This document shows positions 18,861 through 28,392 of a stretch of DNA of 64,000 nt, piece by piece; within the stretch, counting starts at the first letter, position 1; each line of letters starts with the position of its first letter. The stretch comes from Xanthomonas hortorum pv. cynarae. Lineage in GTDB: Bacteria > Pseudomonadota > Gammaproteobacteria > Xanthomonadales > Xanthomonadaceae. The stretch covers positions 165,684 through 229,683 of the forward strand of contig NZ_MDFM01000003.1 of assembly GCF_002939985.1 (NCBI RefSeq), read 5' to 3'. The position numbers and the translations under genes are program-made. Below the pieces are notes generated by a model. It worked only from the letters and a program-made list of their open reading frames with translations, was not told the origin of the DNA and searched no databases.

Positions 18861-19378
18861 TGCGTGCCGGCGTCGCAGCTGTTTTGCTGTTGCTCACCTC
18901 CTCCACCGCCTGGGCCCAGGCCGCGCCGGTACGTCCGGACCTGCCGGCCTTGATCGAATGCCGCCAGCGCATCGGCGACTTCAGCGCGCTGGCGCCGGTA
19001 CTGGCCGACCCGCTCAAGGCGGTCGCGCTGGGCTGGACGCCGCTGGAGCAGGCCAACCTGTTCATGACCGAATACACGCTCAACACGCCGATTACCGTGT
19101 TCGGTCACAGCACTACCCACATCGCGTTTTCCGGCGCCAGCATCATGGCGTTGCTGGACCTGCCCGACCCGCGCCCGCTGGCCAAGCAGTTGAACCTGGA
19201 ACTGGGTGTGGATAACGCCGACAAGATCATGTATGGCCGCGAGCTGGTCAGCGAAGACACCACCAACCCCAAGACCGGCGAGGCGATGATCGAATCGGTG
19301 GTGCTCAGCGTCTCCAACGTGAAATCCCACCCCGGCAAGACCGTGGTCGGCTGCGGCTACAGCCTGGATCTGCCCTGA
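18860..19378 (+). CDS. Secreted hypothetical protein coupled to ybeY
   Basis: 172 residues starting inside the ybeY stop (TGATG), so translationally coupled. Signal peptide about 1-20 (ending AWAQA). The mature protein has Cys in LIECRQRIGDF and VVGCGYSLDLP that could form one disulfide. No recognised domain; conserved-hypothetical appearance with native composition. Its place between ybeY and corC may reflect only cotranscription. Confidence 0.75.
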   Translation: MRAGVAAVLLLLTSSTAWAQAAPVRPDLPALIECRQRIGDFSALAPVLADPLKAVALGWTPLEQANLFMTEYTLNTPITVFGHSTTHIAFSGASIMALLDLPDPRPLAKQLNLELGVDNADKIMYGRELVSEDTTNPKTGEAMIESVVLSVSNVKSHPGKTVVGCGYSLDLP

Positions 19379-19474
19379 CAGCGGGCGCCCCTGCGCCCTG
19401 TCCACAGCGCCTTAGCGGCTTCCTGTTAGACTGACCGCTATCGCCTGGTTTGCCGGGTGCCGTCCCCCGTCACG

Positions 19475-20353
19475 ATGTCCGAAGACGACAGTAGCCAATC
19501 CCAAGAAACACCCGAAAAACGCCGTAGCTGGCTCGAGCGCCTGAGCGCTGCCTTCTCTGGCGAACCCCACACCCGCGACGAACTGGTCGCGCTGCTGCGG
19601 ACCGCCGAGCAAGACGGTCTCATCGCCGCAGACACCTTGCGCATGATGGAAGGCGCGATCTCCGTGTCCGAGCTCACCGTGGGCGACGTGATGATTTCGC
19701 GCTCGCAAATGGTCTCGCTGCCCGTAGAGGCGCGCTTTCTGGACCTGATGCAGCAGGTGGTCGAATCCGGCCATTCGCGCTTCCCGGTGCACGGCGAGAA
19801 CAAGGACGAAGTGCTCGGCATCCTGCTGGCCAAGGATTTGTTGCGCGGCGTGGTCGCCGACAACGGCCCTGGCAACGTGCGCGAGCTGCTGCGCCCGGCG
19901 GTGCTGATCCCGGAGTCGAAGAAGCTCAACGTGCTGCTCAAGGAATTCCGCCTGTCGCGCAACCACATGGCGATCGTGGTGGACGAGTACGGCGGCGTCG
20001 CCGGGCTGGTTACCATCGAAGACGTGCTGGAGCAGATCGTCGGCCAGATCGACGACGAGCACGACGATGCCGAAGAAGAGAATTCGCTGATCGCGATCCA
20101 GGCCGATGGCCGCTACGTGGTCGATGCGCTGACGCCGATCGAAGACTTCAACGAGCGCTTTGGTGCCGACTTCCCCGATGACGAGTACGACACCGTCGGT
20201 GGCCTGGTCACCGATGCGATCGGCCATCTTCCGGAAACCGGCGAAGAGCTGACCCTGGGGCGCTTTGCGTTCCGCGTGGCCAAAGCCGATGCGCGGCGCG
20301 TGCATGCCTTCCACGTCACCATGTTGCCGCCCGACCCGCAGGACGACGCTTGA
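19475..20353 (+). CDS. corC: CorC-type CBS-pair protein, Mg/Co efflux
   Basis: 292 residues from ATG 19475 (a GTG at 19457 is less likely). Short CorC of the HlyC/CorC group: tandem CBS domains (about 65-185), including VGDVMISRSQM and the VVDEYGGVAGLVTIEDVLEQ signature, then the CorC/HlyC C-terminal domain (about 205-285). It lacks the DUF21 membrane domain of longer relatives, as usual for this operon. In characterised species CorC influences Mg and Co efflux. It overlaps the next gene by 4 bases. Confidence 0.94.
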   Translation: MSEDDSSQSQETPEKRRSWLERLSAAFSGEPHTRDELVALLRTAEQDGLIAADTLRMMEGAISVSELTVGDVMISRSQMVSLPVEARFLDLMQQVVESGHSRFPVHGENKDEVLGILLAKDLLRGVVADNGPGNVRELLRPAVLIPESKKLNVLLKEFRLSRNHMAIVVDEYGGVAGLVTIEDVLEQIVGQIDDEHDDAEEENSLIAIQADGRYVVDALTPIEDFNERFGADFPDDEYDTVGGLVTDAIGHLPETGEELTLGRFAFRVAKADARRVHAFHVTMLPPDPQDDA

Positions 20354-21609
20354 ACCCGTTGCATGGCATTTCCGCTGCAGCGTTACGCCGCGGCAGCGTT
20401 CGGCGATGGGCTGCGTTCTGCATCCTGGCGTTGTTGGCGTTGCTGATCGCACCCGTGGCAGTCGCTCAGGCGCCCGTCGAAACGACCGCGCCGGCACCGC
20501 GCGTTGGCGTGGTCACCATGCAGCCCGGCGAAGTGTTTTTCGAACGCTTCGGCCACGATGCCATCGTGGTCGTGGACCCGATCACGCAGCAGGCCACCTC
20601 GTACAACTTCGGCTTTTTCGACCCGAGCGAGCCGGACTTTATTCCGCGTTTTACCCGCGGCGAGATGATGTATTACCTGGTGGCACTGCCACTGGAGGAA
20701 GACCTGCAGCAGTACCGCGCCATCGGCCGCGGGGTCAGTATCCAGTGGCTGGATCTGCCGCCCGAACAGGCGCGCGCACTGGCCGACGGGCTGGCCGTGC
20801 GCAGCCAGCCCGAGAACGCGCGCTATCACTACGATTATTTCGTGGCCAACTGCGCCACGATGGTCCGCGACACGCTGGACCGTGCAATGGGCGGCGCGCT
20901 GAAATCGCAGCTGGCCGGTCGCTCGCGCGGCAACACCTTCCGCAGCGAAGCGGTGCGCCTGGCCTCCCCTGCCCCGTGGATGTGGCTGGGCTTCGACCTG
21001 GGCCTGGGGCCGTACGCAGATCGCCCGTTGTCGCGCTGGGAAGAAGCCTTCGTGCCGATGCGCCTGGCCGACAGCCTGACCCAGGTGCACAACAGCGCGG
21101 GGCGGCCGTTGGTGCAATCCACCCAGGTCTTGCTGCCGCATCGCATCGCACCGGAGCCGGACGAACAGCGACGGCACTGGTGGCCGTGGCTGCTGACGGG
21201 TCTGATCGTCGCTGCCGGCGTACTGGCACTCGGTCGCAGGCAGCGGCTGTTGGCCGCACTTGCGCTGCCGTACTGGCTGCTGTGCGCGATCGGCGGCGGG
21301 CTGCTGGTGTATCTATGGGACTTCACGGCGCATCAATCGGCCTGGGCCAACCGCAACCTGTTATTGGTCAACCCGCTGTGCGCGCTGCTGCTGATCGGTG
21401 GCATCGCAGTGCTGCGCGGGCGCCGGCCCGGACGCTGGTTCGACGTGCTGCGCTGGGTGGTTGCCGCCGCCGCATTGGCGGCCCTGCTGATTCATTGGCT
21501 GTCGTTCCAGGCGCAGGACAACCTGCAATGGGTGTTGCTGCTGTTGCCGATTCATGCCGCGCTCGCGATCGCTCTAAGGCGGCGTGACTTGTCCGTTCGC
21601 ACGCGCTGA
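20350..21609 (+). CDS. DUF4105/Lnb N-acyltransferase domain membrane protein
   Basis: 419 residues starting at a TTG (20350) that overlaps the corC TGA; there is no in-frame ATG near. Signal or anchor segment about 20-40, then a periplasmic DUF4105 domain (about 50-245) with ERFGHDAIVV, YNFGFFDP and the conserved NCATMVRD containing the likely catalytic Cys, followed by about five membrane segments (about 278-415). DUF4105 includes Lnb-type lipoprotein N-acyltransferases. It occupies the position after corC where lnt often lies in other proteobacteria. Catalytic role is inferred. Confidence 0.82.
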   Translation: MNPLHGISAAALRRGSVRRWAAFCILALLALLIAPVAVAQAPVETTAPAPRVGVVTMQPGEVFFERFGHDAIVVVDPITQQATSYNFGFFDPSEPDFIPRFTRGEMMYYLVALPLEEDLQQYRAIGRGVSIQWLDLPPEQARALADGLAVRSQPENARYHYDYFVANCATMVRDTLDRAMGGALKSQLAGRSRGNTFRSEAVRLASPAPWMWLGFDLGLGPYADRPLSRWEEAFVPMRLADSLTQVHNSAGRPLVQSTQVLLPHRIAPEPDEQRRHWWPWLLTGLIVAAGVLALGRRQRLLAALALPYWLLCAIGGGLLVYLWDFTAHQSAWANRNLLLVNPLCALLLIGGIAVLRGRRPGRWFDVLRWVVAAAALAALLIHWLSFQAQDNLQWVLLLLPIHAALAIALRRRDLSVRTR

Positions 21610-21623
21610 TCCAGGATGCGCCC

Positions 21624-22625
21624 ATGAACCATCACGGCCGCCATCCGGACAACCCGTCCTGCGTCATCACCTGCGCCTATTACGATGGCGATGCCGAACG
21701 CCACGACATCAGCCTGGAGCAGATCAGCGACGTGCTGCAGCGCCCGGATGGCTTTGTCTGGGTCGGTCTGTACGAGCCGCAGGAGTCTGTGCTGCACAAG
21801 CTGCAGGACGAGTTCGGCCTGCATGATCTGGCGATCGAAGATGCGCTCAAGGCGCACCAACGGCCCAAGGCCGAGAGCTACGGCAATTCGCTGTTCGTGG
21901 TGGTCAATACTGCCCAGCTGGTGAACGAGCGCATCCGCTATGGCGAGACGCACGCGTTTCTCGGCACACGCTTCTTGTTGACCGTTCGGCATGGTGCCTC
22001 GCTGTCGTATACGCCGGTGCGGCACCGGGTCGAACGCGAACCGGCGATGCTGCGCATGGGCGCCTCGTTCTGCCTGTACGGCGTGCTCGACTTTGTGGTC
22101 GACAATTACCTGCCGATCATGGACGAGTTCCGCGACACGCTGGAAGGCCTGGAAAAAGACATCTTTGCCGACAACTACAAGCGCGAGACCGTGGTGCGCC
22201 TGTACGAACTCAAGCGCGAACTCAACAAGATGCGGCTGGTGGTGGCGCCGCTGCAGGACGTGCTCTCGCACCTGAAGCGCAACCCGGGCTCGCTGATCCA
22301 CGAAGAAGTCGGCATCTACCTGCGCGACGTGCTCGATCACGCCGTGCGCATCAACGACGCCATCGACACCTTGCGCGAAATGCTGGGCACTGCGCTGAGT
22401 GTGAACCTGTCGATGGTGACGCTCGCGCAGGGCGAGACCGTCAAACGCTTAGGCGCATGGGCCGCATTGCTGGCCGCACCTACCCTGATCACCAGTTGGT
22501 ACGGCATGAACTTCACTCACATGCCCGAATTGGACAAACGCTACGCGTATCCATTGCTGGTGGCCGGTGTGGTTGGCTCGTGCCTGGTGCTGTATCGCCT
22601 GTTCAAGCGCGCGCGGTGGCTGTGA
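21624..22625 (+). CDS. corA: CorA family magnesium transporter
   Basis: 333 residues. A long cytosolic N-terminal domain, a stalk helix, and two C-terminal membrane helices with the YGMNF signature (GMN selectivity loop) followed by MPELDKRYAYP. It mediates Mg (and Co/Ni) uptake in characterised members. It lies 14 bases after the DUF4105 gene and near corC, so divalent-cation functions cluster. Confident family call. Confidence 0.93.
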   Translation: MNHHGRHPDNPSCVITCAYYDGDAERHDISLEQISDVLQRPDGFVWVGLYEPQESVLHKLQDEFGLHDLAIEDALKAHQRPKAESYGNSLFVVVNTAQLVNERIRYGETHAFLGTRFLLTVRHGASLSYTPVRHRVEREPAMLRMGASFCLYGVLDFVVDNYLPIMDEFRDTLEGLEKDIFADNYKRETVVRLYELKRELNKMRLVVAPLQDVLSHLKRNPGSLIHEEVGIYLRDVLDHAVRINDAIDTLREMLGTALSVNLSMVTLAQGETVKRLGAWAALLAAPTLITSWYGMNFTHMPELDKRYAYPLLVAGVVGSCLVLYRLFKRARWL

Positions 22626-22640
22626 GGCCGCTTTGCGGCC
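22626..22640 (+). terminator. Hairpin right after corA
   Basis: GGCCGC-TTT-GCGGCC directly abuts the corA stop. A 6-bp GC stem without a T-run, so a weak or Rho-assisted terminator at best. Confidence 0.35.
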
Positions 22641-22725
22641 GGGATTGGGGAGTTGGGATTCGGGATTGGTTAGAGCCGCATCGTTGACCGCTGGTTTTTA
22701 GCTTGTGTTTTATGCCTGCGCCATC

Positions 22726-22753
22726 GCGTCTAGCGTCTAGCGTCTAGCGTCTA
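22726..22753. repeat. Four perfect GCGTCTA units
   Basis: A 7-bp microsatellite (4 copies) in the gene-free 22641-23202 stretch, followed by imperfect GCTTCTAGCTGTTGGCTGTT-like runs. Not inside a gene. Confidence 0.9.
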
Positions 22754-22965
22754 AGTATTTGCTCTTTCGCTTCCAGTTGTCGGCTTCTAGCTGTTGGCTG
22801 TTGGCTTCCCCTCGCCCTAGAGCGAGCCGAGCACCGCAGCCACGCGTGGCCGAAGAGGCGCCCTGTCTGAGCGTAGCGAGTTTGGGCACCGTGCCGCGCG
22901 TGGCGAGGAGCGCAGGGCACCGGTGCGGCTCCATCGCACCGGATCGCGTCGGGCGACATGGTTTT

Positions 22966-22993
22966 GGTTACTTTTGCCGAAACAAAAGTAACC
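22966..22993. repeat. Hairpin GGTTACTTTTG / CAAAAGTAACC
   Basis: An 11-bp perfect stem with a 6-base loop, CCGAAA, between the convergent corA and dehydrogenase genes. The T-rich stem makes it a possible bidirectional terminator; it resembles a sequence dispersed in Xanthomonas genomes. Confidence 0.6.
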
Positions 22994-23091
22994 CGCGTCG
23001 CAAGGCGCGGAAGCCTTGGCCTTGGCTTTGCCTCAAGCCCCTGCTTCCGCGTTTGCTTGTTTAAGCAACCATCAACTACGGCGTGTAACCC

Positions 23092-23137
23092 GTACCCTCA
23101 TCCGCCCTTCGGGCACCTTCTCCCGACGGGAGAAGGG
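23092..23137. repeat. CCCTCATCCG...CTTCTCCC hairpin repeat, copy 1
   Basis: GTACCCTCATCCGCCCTTCG followed by GGCACCTTCTCCCGACGGGAGAAGG, ending in a short hairpin. Related copies occur at 35745-35790 and 60072-60167, always between genes. Confidence 0.85.
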
Positions 23138-23202
23138 AAGTGCATCGCTTGTACAAATCCTGATTGTGCGAATTCCCAATCCCGACTCACCAATCCCAGC
23201 AA

Positions 23203-24567
23203 TCAAGCCACATAGATCGTCTTGATATTCATGAACTCATGAATGCCATGCTCGGCAAGCTCGCGCCCGAAACCGGAGCGCTTGATCCCACCGAAGGGCA
23301 AACGCACATCACTCTTGACCACCGAGTTGACGAACGCCGCACCGCATTGCAACTGCTGCGCCACGCGCTCGCCGCGTTTGGCATCTGCCGTCCACACGCT
23401 GCCGCCCAGTCCGAAGGTGGTGTCGTTGGCCACACGCACCGCTTCTGCTTCGTCGGCCACGCGGATCACTGAGGCGACCGGGCCGAACAACTCTTCCTCG
23501 TAAGCCGGCATGCCCGGGGCAACACGGTCGAGAATGGTGGCGGGATAGCCTGCATGCGAGCCAGCCACAGGCTCGCCACCGAGCAGCACCTTTGCGCCCT
23601 TCTCCACGCTGGCCTGCACCTGCTTGTGCAACTCGTCGCGCAGGTCGGCGCGTGCCATCGGCGCGAGCGTGGTGGTTTCCTGCTGCGGGTCGCCGAGCAC
23701 GCGCTTGGACGCGGCAGCGACAAAGCGTTCGATGAACTGATCGGCAATCGCGTCCACCACGATGAAGCGCTTGGCGGCAATGCAGGTCTGCCCGCTGTTG
23801 TCGAAACGCGACTGCACGGCAGACGTGACGGTGTGCTCCAGATCGGCGTCTTCCAGCACCACGAAGGCATCGCTGCCGCCGAGCTCCATCACGCACTTCT
23901 TCAACTGGTCGCCCGCGTTTGCGGCCAGCGACCGGCCCGCACGCTCGCTACCGGTGAGCGTCACTGCGGCGATGCGATCGTCGCGCAACACGTCAGCCGC
24001 CTGGTCGTTGTCGATATGCAGCACATCGAACACGCCCGGCGGAATACCAGCAGCATCGAGCACTTCTTTCATCGCATCGGCGCAACGCGGCACATTGCTG
24101 GCGTGCTTGAGCAACGCGACGTTGCCGGCCATCAGGCCCGGTGCGAGAAAGCGAAACGCCTGCCACAACGGGAAATTCCATGGCATCACCGCAAAGACGC
24201 AGCCCAACGGCTCGTAACGCACGTAGCTGGATTGCGCTTCGGTCGCAATATCGCGCGGTGCCAGATAGTCGGCCGCATGCTCAGCGTAATACGCGCACGC
24301 TTGTGCGCACTTGTCGACCTCGGCCAACGCTTCAGCGCGCAGCTTGCCCATCTCGGCAGTCATGATGCGCTGCAGATCGTCGCGACGTTTGCTCAGTTCT
24401 TCGCCCACACGCCGCAACAAGGCGCCGCGCTCGGCCAGCGGCAAGGCCGCCCAAGCGGGGAACGCCTTGGCGGAAGCGGCCAAACGCGCTTCAATGGCAG
24501 CGGCATCCAGGGTGTGCTGGGTGTGTTCGACCTGGCCGTTGGCCGGATTGACGGTGTCGTAGGACAT
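23203..24567 (-). CDS. NAD(P)-dependent succinate-semialdehyde dehydrogenase
   Basis: Aldehyde dehydrogenase superfamily, 454 residues from ATG 24567. Catalytic Cys262 in GQTCIAAKR and Glu228 in MELGGSDAF; cofactor region VMPWNFPLWQAFRF and TLTGSERAGRSLAA. Overall it looks most like the short Sad/YneI-type succinate-semialdehyde dehydrogenases (GKLRAEALAEVDKC, KSDVRLPFGGIKRSGFGRE), which finish GABA degradation. The polyamine cluster a few kb away makes GABA, which supports that role, but the two are separate transcription units. Confidence 0.85.
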   Translation of the reverse strand: MSYDTVNPANGQVEHTQHTLDAAAIEARLAASAKAFPAWAALPLAERGALLRRVGEELSKRRDDLQRIMTAEMGKLRAEALAEVDKCAQACAYYAEHAADYLAPRDIATEAQSSYVRYEPLGCVFAVMPWNFPLWQAFRFLAPGLMAGNVALLKHASNVPRCADAMKEVLDAAGIPPGVFDVLHIDNDQAADVLRDDRIAAVTLTGSERAGRSLAANAGDQLKKCVMELGGSDAFVVLEDADLEHTVTSAVQSRFDNSGQTCIAAKRFIVVDAIADQFIERFVAAASKRVLGDPQQETTTLAPMARADLRDELHKQVQASVEKGAKVLLGGEPVAGSHAGYPATILDRVAPGMPAYEEELFGPVASVIRVADEAEAVRVANDTTFGLGGSVWTADAKRGERVAQQLQCGAAFVNSVVKSDVRLPFGGIKRSGFGRELAEHGIHEFMNIKTIYVA

Positions 24568-24849
24568 GACGGTCTCCTGTAGCAAGGCGGCCATGCTAGT
24601 CGCCGGGAAGTTGCAGCCGCGTCACAACCATCTGAAATCGCTGCAACGCTGTGTTTGCCGGCACCGCGACGGAATGCCGCAGCGCGATCACATGGCGCTT
24701 GCGACGACCAACATGACCGCCGAGAAGCGCCTGCCCGAAACAGACTGTCGCCAGTGGCCCAACTTCACTTTGCGCAATGGCATGACAGGGCCAGAAATGC
24801 TCTAGCATTCCGGCTCTGATCAGAATCGATCACTCACGGAAGAACCTCG

Positions 24850-25269
24850 ATGCGCTTGTTCTTTTGCACTGCGTTGGCGATCGTCGTAAGCGCATCCCTG
24901 CCCGGTTGCGCGTTCATCCAGGACGTGATGCGCGGGCCACGCCCCAGCGCGAACGGATTCGTGACCGTGACTTGTACCAACAACCTGCCCAACCCTGCCC
25001 AGCCATGCGAGGAGGAGGCACTGCGGGCCTGCTCGGACACTGCCATCCGCCAGTTTGTGACCGCCAGTTCCTCGCCGAACATGGTCACGATCTATCCGAG
25101 CAAACAGGAACGCAAGAACGACAAGGGCGACGGCAAAACCAAGAGCAAGGACGGCACCGCCGAACAGCCCAGAACCGAGCAGCAGGGTTACGAAATCAGC
25201 GCCGAGTACCAGTGCTTTTTGACCAAACCGCAGCCATGGGATAGCGGCTATACGCCTCCGGCCAAGTAA
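24850..25269 (+). CDS. Small lipoprotein of unknown function
   Basis: 139 residues with a lipobox, SLPGC (Cys about 20), so a probable lipid-anchored periplasmic protein. The mature part has Cys pairs (VTCTNN, QPCEEEALRACSD) and a very basic Lys/Gly/Asp stretch (about residues 91-110), then EYQCFLTKPQPWD near the end. A GGAAG ribosome site lies 8 bases upstream of the ATG. No family recognised. Confidence 0.78.
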   Translation: MRLFFCTALAIVVSASLPGCAFIQDVMRGPRPSANGFVTVTCTNNLPNPAQPCEEEALRACSDTAIRQFVTASSSPNMVTIYPSKQERKNDKGDGKTKSKDGTAEQPRTEQQGYEISAEYQCFLTKPQPWDSGYTPPAK

Positions 25270-25408
25270 GCGCAGCCAACGAAACAACAGCGCAACAGCA
25301 AGGCAGGCGCCCGTCACCCACATGTACCCCGCGTGCACCGCAGTTCCGAGCGGTGCAGTCCACGTCGATGTAAGCGCTGCCTGCTACCGCTCCACTACCG
25401 GCACGCGC

Positions 25409-26257
25409 TCAGAGAGCGGATTGCAAAGCCAACTGTGCATCGCGTTGACGGCGTTTTTCGCTGCGCGCCAACAGCCACCAACCGATCACCGCGGCGATCG
25501 ACACCGCCAGCACCATCACCGTCGCGAGCGCATTGATCTTGGGGCTGATGCCCAGCCGCACCGAGGCGAATACCTTGATCGGCAGCGTAGTGGAATTGGG
25601 GCCGGCCAGGAAACTGGCGATCACCACATCGTCCAGCGATAGCGTGAAGGCGAGCAGCCAGCCCGAGGCCAATGCGGGCGCGATGATCGGCAAGGTGATC
25701 AGGAAGAACACCTTCAGCGGTGTCGCACCGAGATCCATCGCGGCTTCTTCCAGCGAACGGTCCAGCTCCTGCAGCCGCGAGGAAATCACCACCGTGACGA
25801 ACGAGACGGTGAAGGTGACATGCGCTACCCAGATCGCGACCGCCCCGCGCGGTGCGATACCGAGCACCCCGCCCATCGACACCAGCAACAGCAGGATCGA
25901 CAAGCCGATGATCACTTCCGGCATCACCAAAGGCGCGGTAATCAAGGCACCGAACACGGTTTTGCCGGGAAAGCGCCGCATGCGCACCATTGCCATGGCC
26001 GCCATGGTGCCCAGCACTGTCGATGCACACGCCGTCCAGAATGCCACTTCCAGGCTGACCCAAGCCGCGTCCAGCAACTGGCGGTCGCGCAGCAATTCGC
26101 CATACCAGCGCGTGGAAAAACCGCCCCACACGGTGGCCAGGCGCGAGGCGTTGAACGAGTACACCATCAGCAACAGGATCGGCAGATACAGAAAGCCGAA
26201 ACCCAGCGCGAGCACGCTGCCGCCCAGCACGCGTCCGCTGCGAGGCGCGCGCATCAT
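25409..26257 (-). CDS. potI: Polyamine ABC transporter permease PotI/SpuH
   Basis: Inner-membrane permease, 282 residues, six predicted helices. It has the binding-protein-dependent transport motif EEAAMDLGATPLKVFFLITLP (EAA loop) that contacts the ATPase. Its ATG overlaps the potH stop by ATGA, so the two permeases are translated in register. Last gene of the transporter block. Confidence 0.93.
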   Translation of the reverse strand: MMRAPRSGRVLGGSVLALGFGFLYLPILLLMVYSFNASRLATVWGGFSTRWYGELLRDRQLLDAAWVSLEVAFWTACASTVLGTMAAMAMVRMRRFPGKTVFGALITAPLVMPEVIIGLSILLLLVSMGGVLGIAPRGAVAIWVAHVTFTVSFVTVVISSRLQELDRSLEEAAMDLGATPLKVFFLITLPIIAPALASGWLLAFTLSLDDVVIASFLAGPNSTTLPIKVFASVRLGISPKINALATVMVLAVSIAAVIGWWLLARSEKRRQRDAQLALQSAL

Positions 26258-27168
26258 GTGAGCCGCCCTTCCAGCTCGCGCTGTTGATAACGGTGGAAAA
26301 TCACGATCGGCACCAGCAACAACAGCAGCATCACCGTGGCCACCGCAGCGGCTACCGGCCAGTCGCGATTGTTGAAGAACTCGCCCCACAGCACGCGGCC
26401 GATCATCAAGGTGTTTGGGCCGCCCAGCATTTCCGGAATGACGAATTCGCCCACTGCCGGAATCATCACCAGCATGCAGCCGGCCACGATGCCGTTGCGC
26501 GAGAGCGGCAAGGTGATGCGCACAAACGCCTGCCACGGCCGCGCGCCCAGATCGTAGGCCGCTTCGAGCAAGCGTTGATCGTGCTTGACCAGATTGGCGT
26601 ACAGCGGCAACACCATGAAGGGCAGATAGCAGTAGACGATGCCGATGTAGGCGGCGATCGGGGTGTACAGCAGGTGCAACGGCTGCCGGATCACGCCCAG
26701 TGCCAGCAGCGCCTGATTGAGCAATCCGTTGCTGTCGAGGATGCCGATCCAGGCGTACACGCGGATCAGGAACGAGGTCCACGATGGCAGCACCACCAGC
26801 ATCATCGCCACGTTGCGCGTAGCCAGCGGCAACCGTGCGATCACGTAGGCCATCGGGTAGCCGATCAGCAACGCAAGCGCAGTGGAGATCGCTGCGATCT
26901 TGATCGAACTCGCATACGCCGCCACGTACTGGCTGTCGCGCAACAAGGCCAGATAGTTGCCCAGATGCAGCTTGATGCTGACCGCGCCATCGGCAGCTAC
27001 GGCGAACAGCGGCGTGTACGGCGGCATTGCGGTGGCGTGCTCGGCGAAGGAGATCTTCAGCACGATCAGGAACGGAATGGCAAAGAACAGCAGCAGCCAC
27101 AGATACGGTGCGGCGATCACGCCCCAGCGTGCGCCCGGCAGTGCGCGACGGAGTAGTCGGCGCATCAT
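26254..27168 (-). CDS. potH: Polyamine ABC transporter permease PotH/SpuG
   Basis: 304-residue permease that pairs with PotI. Long first helix (LWLLLFFAIPFLIVLKISF) followed by a periplasmic loop, then five more helices; the EAA loop reads EAAYDLGARPWQAFVRITLP. The start is the first of two ATGs and overlaps the potG stop as ATGA. Confidence 0.93.
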   Translation of the reverse strand: MMRRLLRRALPGARWGVIAAPYLWLLLFFAIPFLIVLKISFAEHATAMPPYTPLFAVAADGAVSIKLHLGNYLALLRDSQYVAAYASSIKIAAISTALALLIGYPMAYVIARLPLATRNVAMMLVVLPSWTSFLIRVYAWIGILDSNGLLNQALLALGVIRQPLHLLYTPIAAYIGIVYCYLPFMVLPLYANLVKHDQRLLEAAYDLGARPWQAFVRITLPLSRNGIVAGCMLVMIPAVGEFVIPEMLGGPNTLMIGRVLWGEFFNNRDWPVAAAVATVMLLLLLVPIVIFHRYQQRELEGRLT

Positions 27169-28283
27169 GCGGTCAGCACCACGCCGTCGTCCTCGCCCCA
27201 ACCCACCCACACCGCATCGCCCCAGGTCAGCGCTTCGCTGGCCCAACGCTGGCGGTTGGCGAAATGGGCCATCAGCTTGAAGCCGCTCGGCAAGCGCACG
27301 TGATACACCGAATGGCTGCCGAAATAGGCAATGTCTTCGATCACGCCCTGCGCCTTGTTGCAGGCCTGCGCGGGTTCGTTCTTGCCGATGACCAGTTTTT
27401 CCGGACGCAGCGCAAACGCGACCGACTGCCCTGCGAACCCGGTGATGCCATGCCCGATGCGGATGCAGGCGTCGAACGCGGAGGTTTTCAAACCGACGTA
27501 ATCCGGCTCGTCTTCGACGATGACCGCGTCGATCAGATTGACCGAGCCGATGAATTCGGCAGCGAAGCGGTTGGCCGGTTGTTCGTAGATCTCGTCGGGG
27601 GTGCCGACCTGCTGGATCCAGCCCTTGTCCATCAGCGCGATGCGGGTGGCCATGGTCATGGCCTCTTCCTGATCGTGGGTGACCATGACGCAGGTGACGC
27701 CGGAGGTCTCGATGATGTTGACCAGTTCCAGCTGCATCTGCGAGCGCAGTTTCTTGTCCAGCGCGCCCATCGGTTCGTCCAGCAACAGCAGCTTGGGCCG
27801 CTTGGCAAGCGAGCGCGCCAACGCCACGCGTTGCTGCTGCCCGCCGGATAATTGATGCGGCTTGCGCTTGGCCAAGCTGCCGAGCTGCACCAGCTCCAGC
27901 ATCTCGCCGACACGCGCGGCGATGGCGGATCTGGACAAGGCTTCCTGCTTCAATCCGAATGCGATGTTCTGCTCCACGCTCATGTGCGGAAACAGGGCAT
28001 ACGACTGGAACATCATGTTGATCGGGCGCTCGTACGGCGGTAGCGCGTCGATGGGTTGGCCATCGAGCACGATGCGCCCCTTGGTCGGCCGTTCGAAACC
28101 GGCCAGGCAGCGCAGCAACGTGGACTTGCCGCTGCCCGAGCCGCCCAGCAGCGCAAAGATCTCGCCCTTGCGGATCTGCAGACTGACATCGTCGACCGCG
28201 ACGAAGCCGTCGAACTCCTTGCGGACCTCGCTGATGCTCAGATACGCGGTGTCGCTGGTGGAGAGTTGCTCGGGAACTGCCAT
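27165..28283 (-). CDS. potG: Polyamine ABC transporter ATPase PotG/SpuF
   Basis: 372 residues from ATG 28283 (an upstream start at 28328 lacks conservation). Walker A GGSGSGKST, Q-loop FQSYALFPHMS, signature LSGGQQQRVALARS, Walker B LLLLDEPMGALD, H-loop VMVTHDQEEA, and a C-terminal TOBE domain. It energises putrescine/spermidine import with PotH and PotI. The 109 bases upstream separate it from the efflux gene that interrupts the transporter. Confidence 0.94.
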   Translation of the reverse strand: MAVPEQLSTSDTAYLSISEVRKEFDGFVAVDDVSLQIRKGEIFALLGGSGSGKSTLLRCLAGFERPTKGRIVLDGQPIDALPPYERPINMMFQSYALFPHMSVEQNIAFGLKQEALSRSAIAARVGEMLELVQLGSLAKRKPHQLSGGQQQRVALARSLAKRPKLLLLDEPMGALDKKLRSQMQLELVNIIETSGVTCVMVTHDQEEAMTMATRIALMDKGWIQQVGTPDEIYEQPANRFAAEFIGSVNLIDAVIVEDEPDYVGLKTSAFDACIRIGHGITGFAGQSVAFALRPEKLVIGKNEPAQACNKAQGVIEDIAYFGSHSVYHVRLPSGFKLMAHFANRQRWASEALTWGDAVWVGWGEDDGVVLTA

Positions 28284-28392
28284 GAAACCTCTCGATTGCA
28301 AAGGCGCGAGGACCGCACTGGCGACCACTCACCGCATCATGGCAAAACCCGACTACGGCTGCAGCGCTTGCGCCCGCCGCATCAGGAATCGC

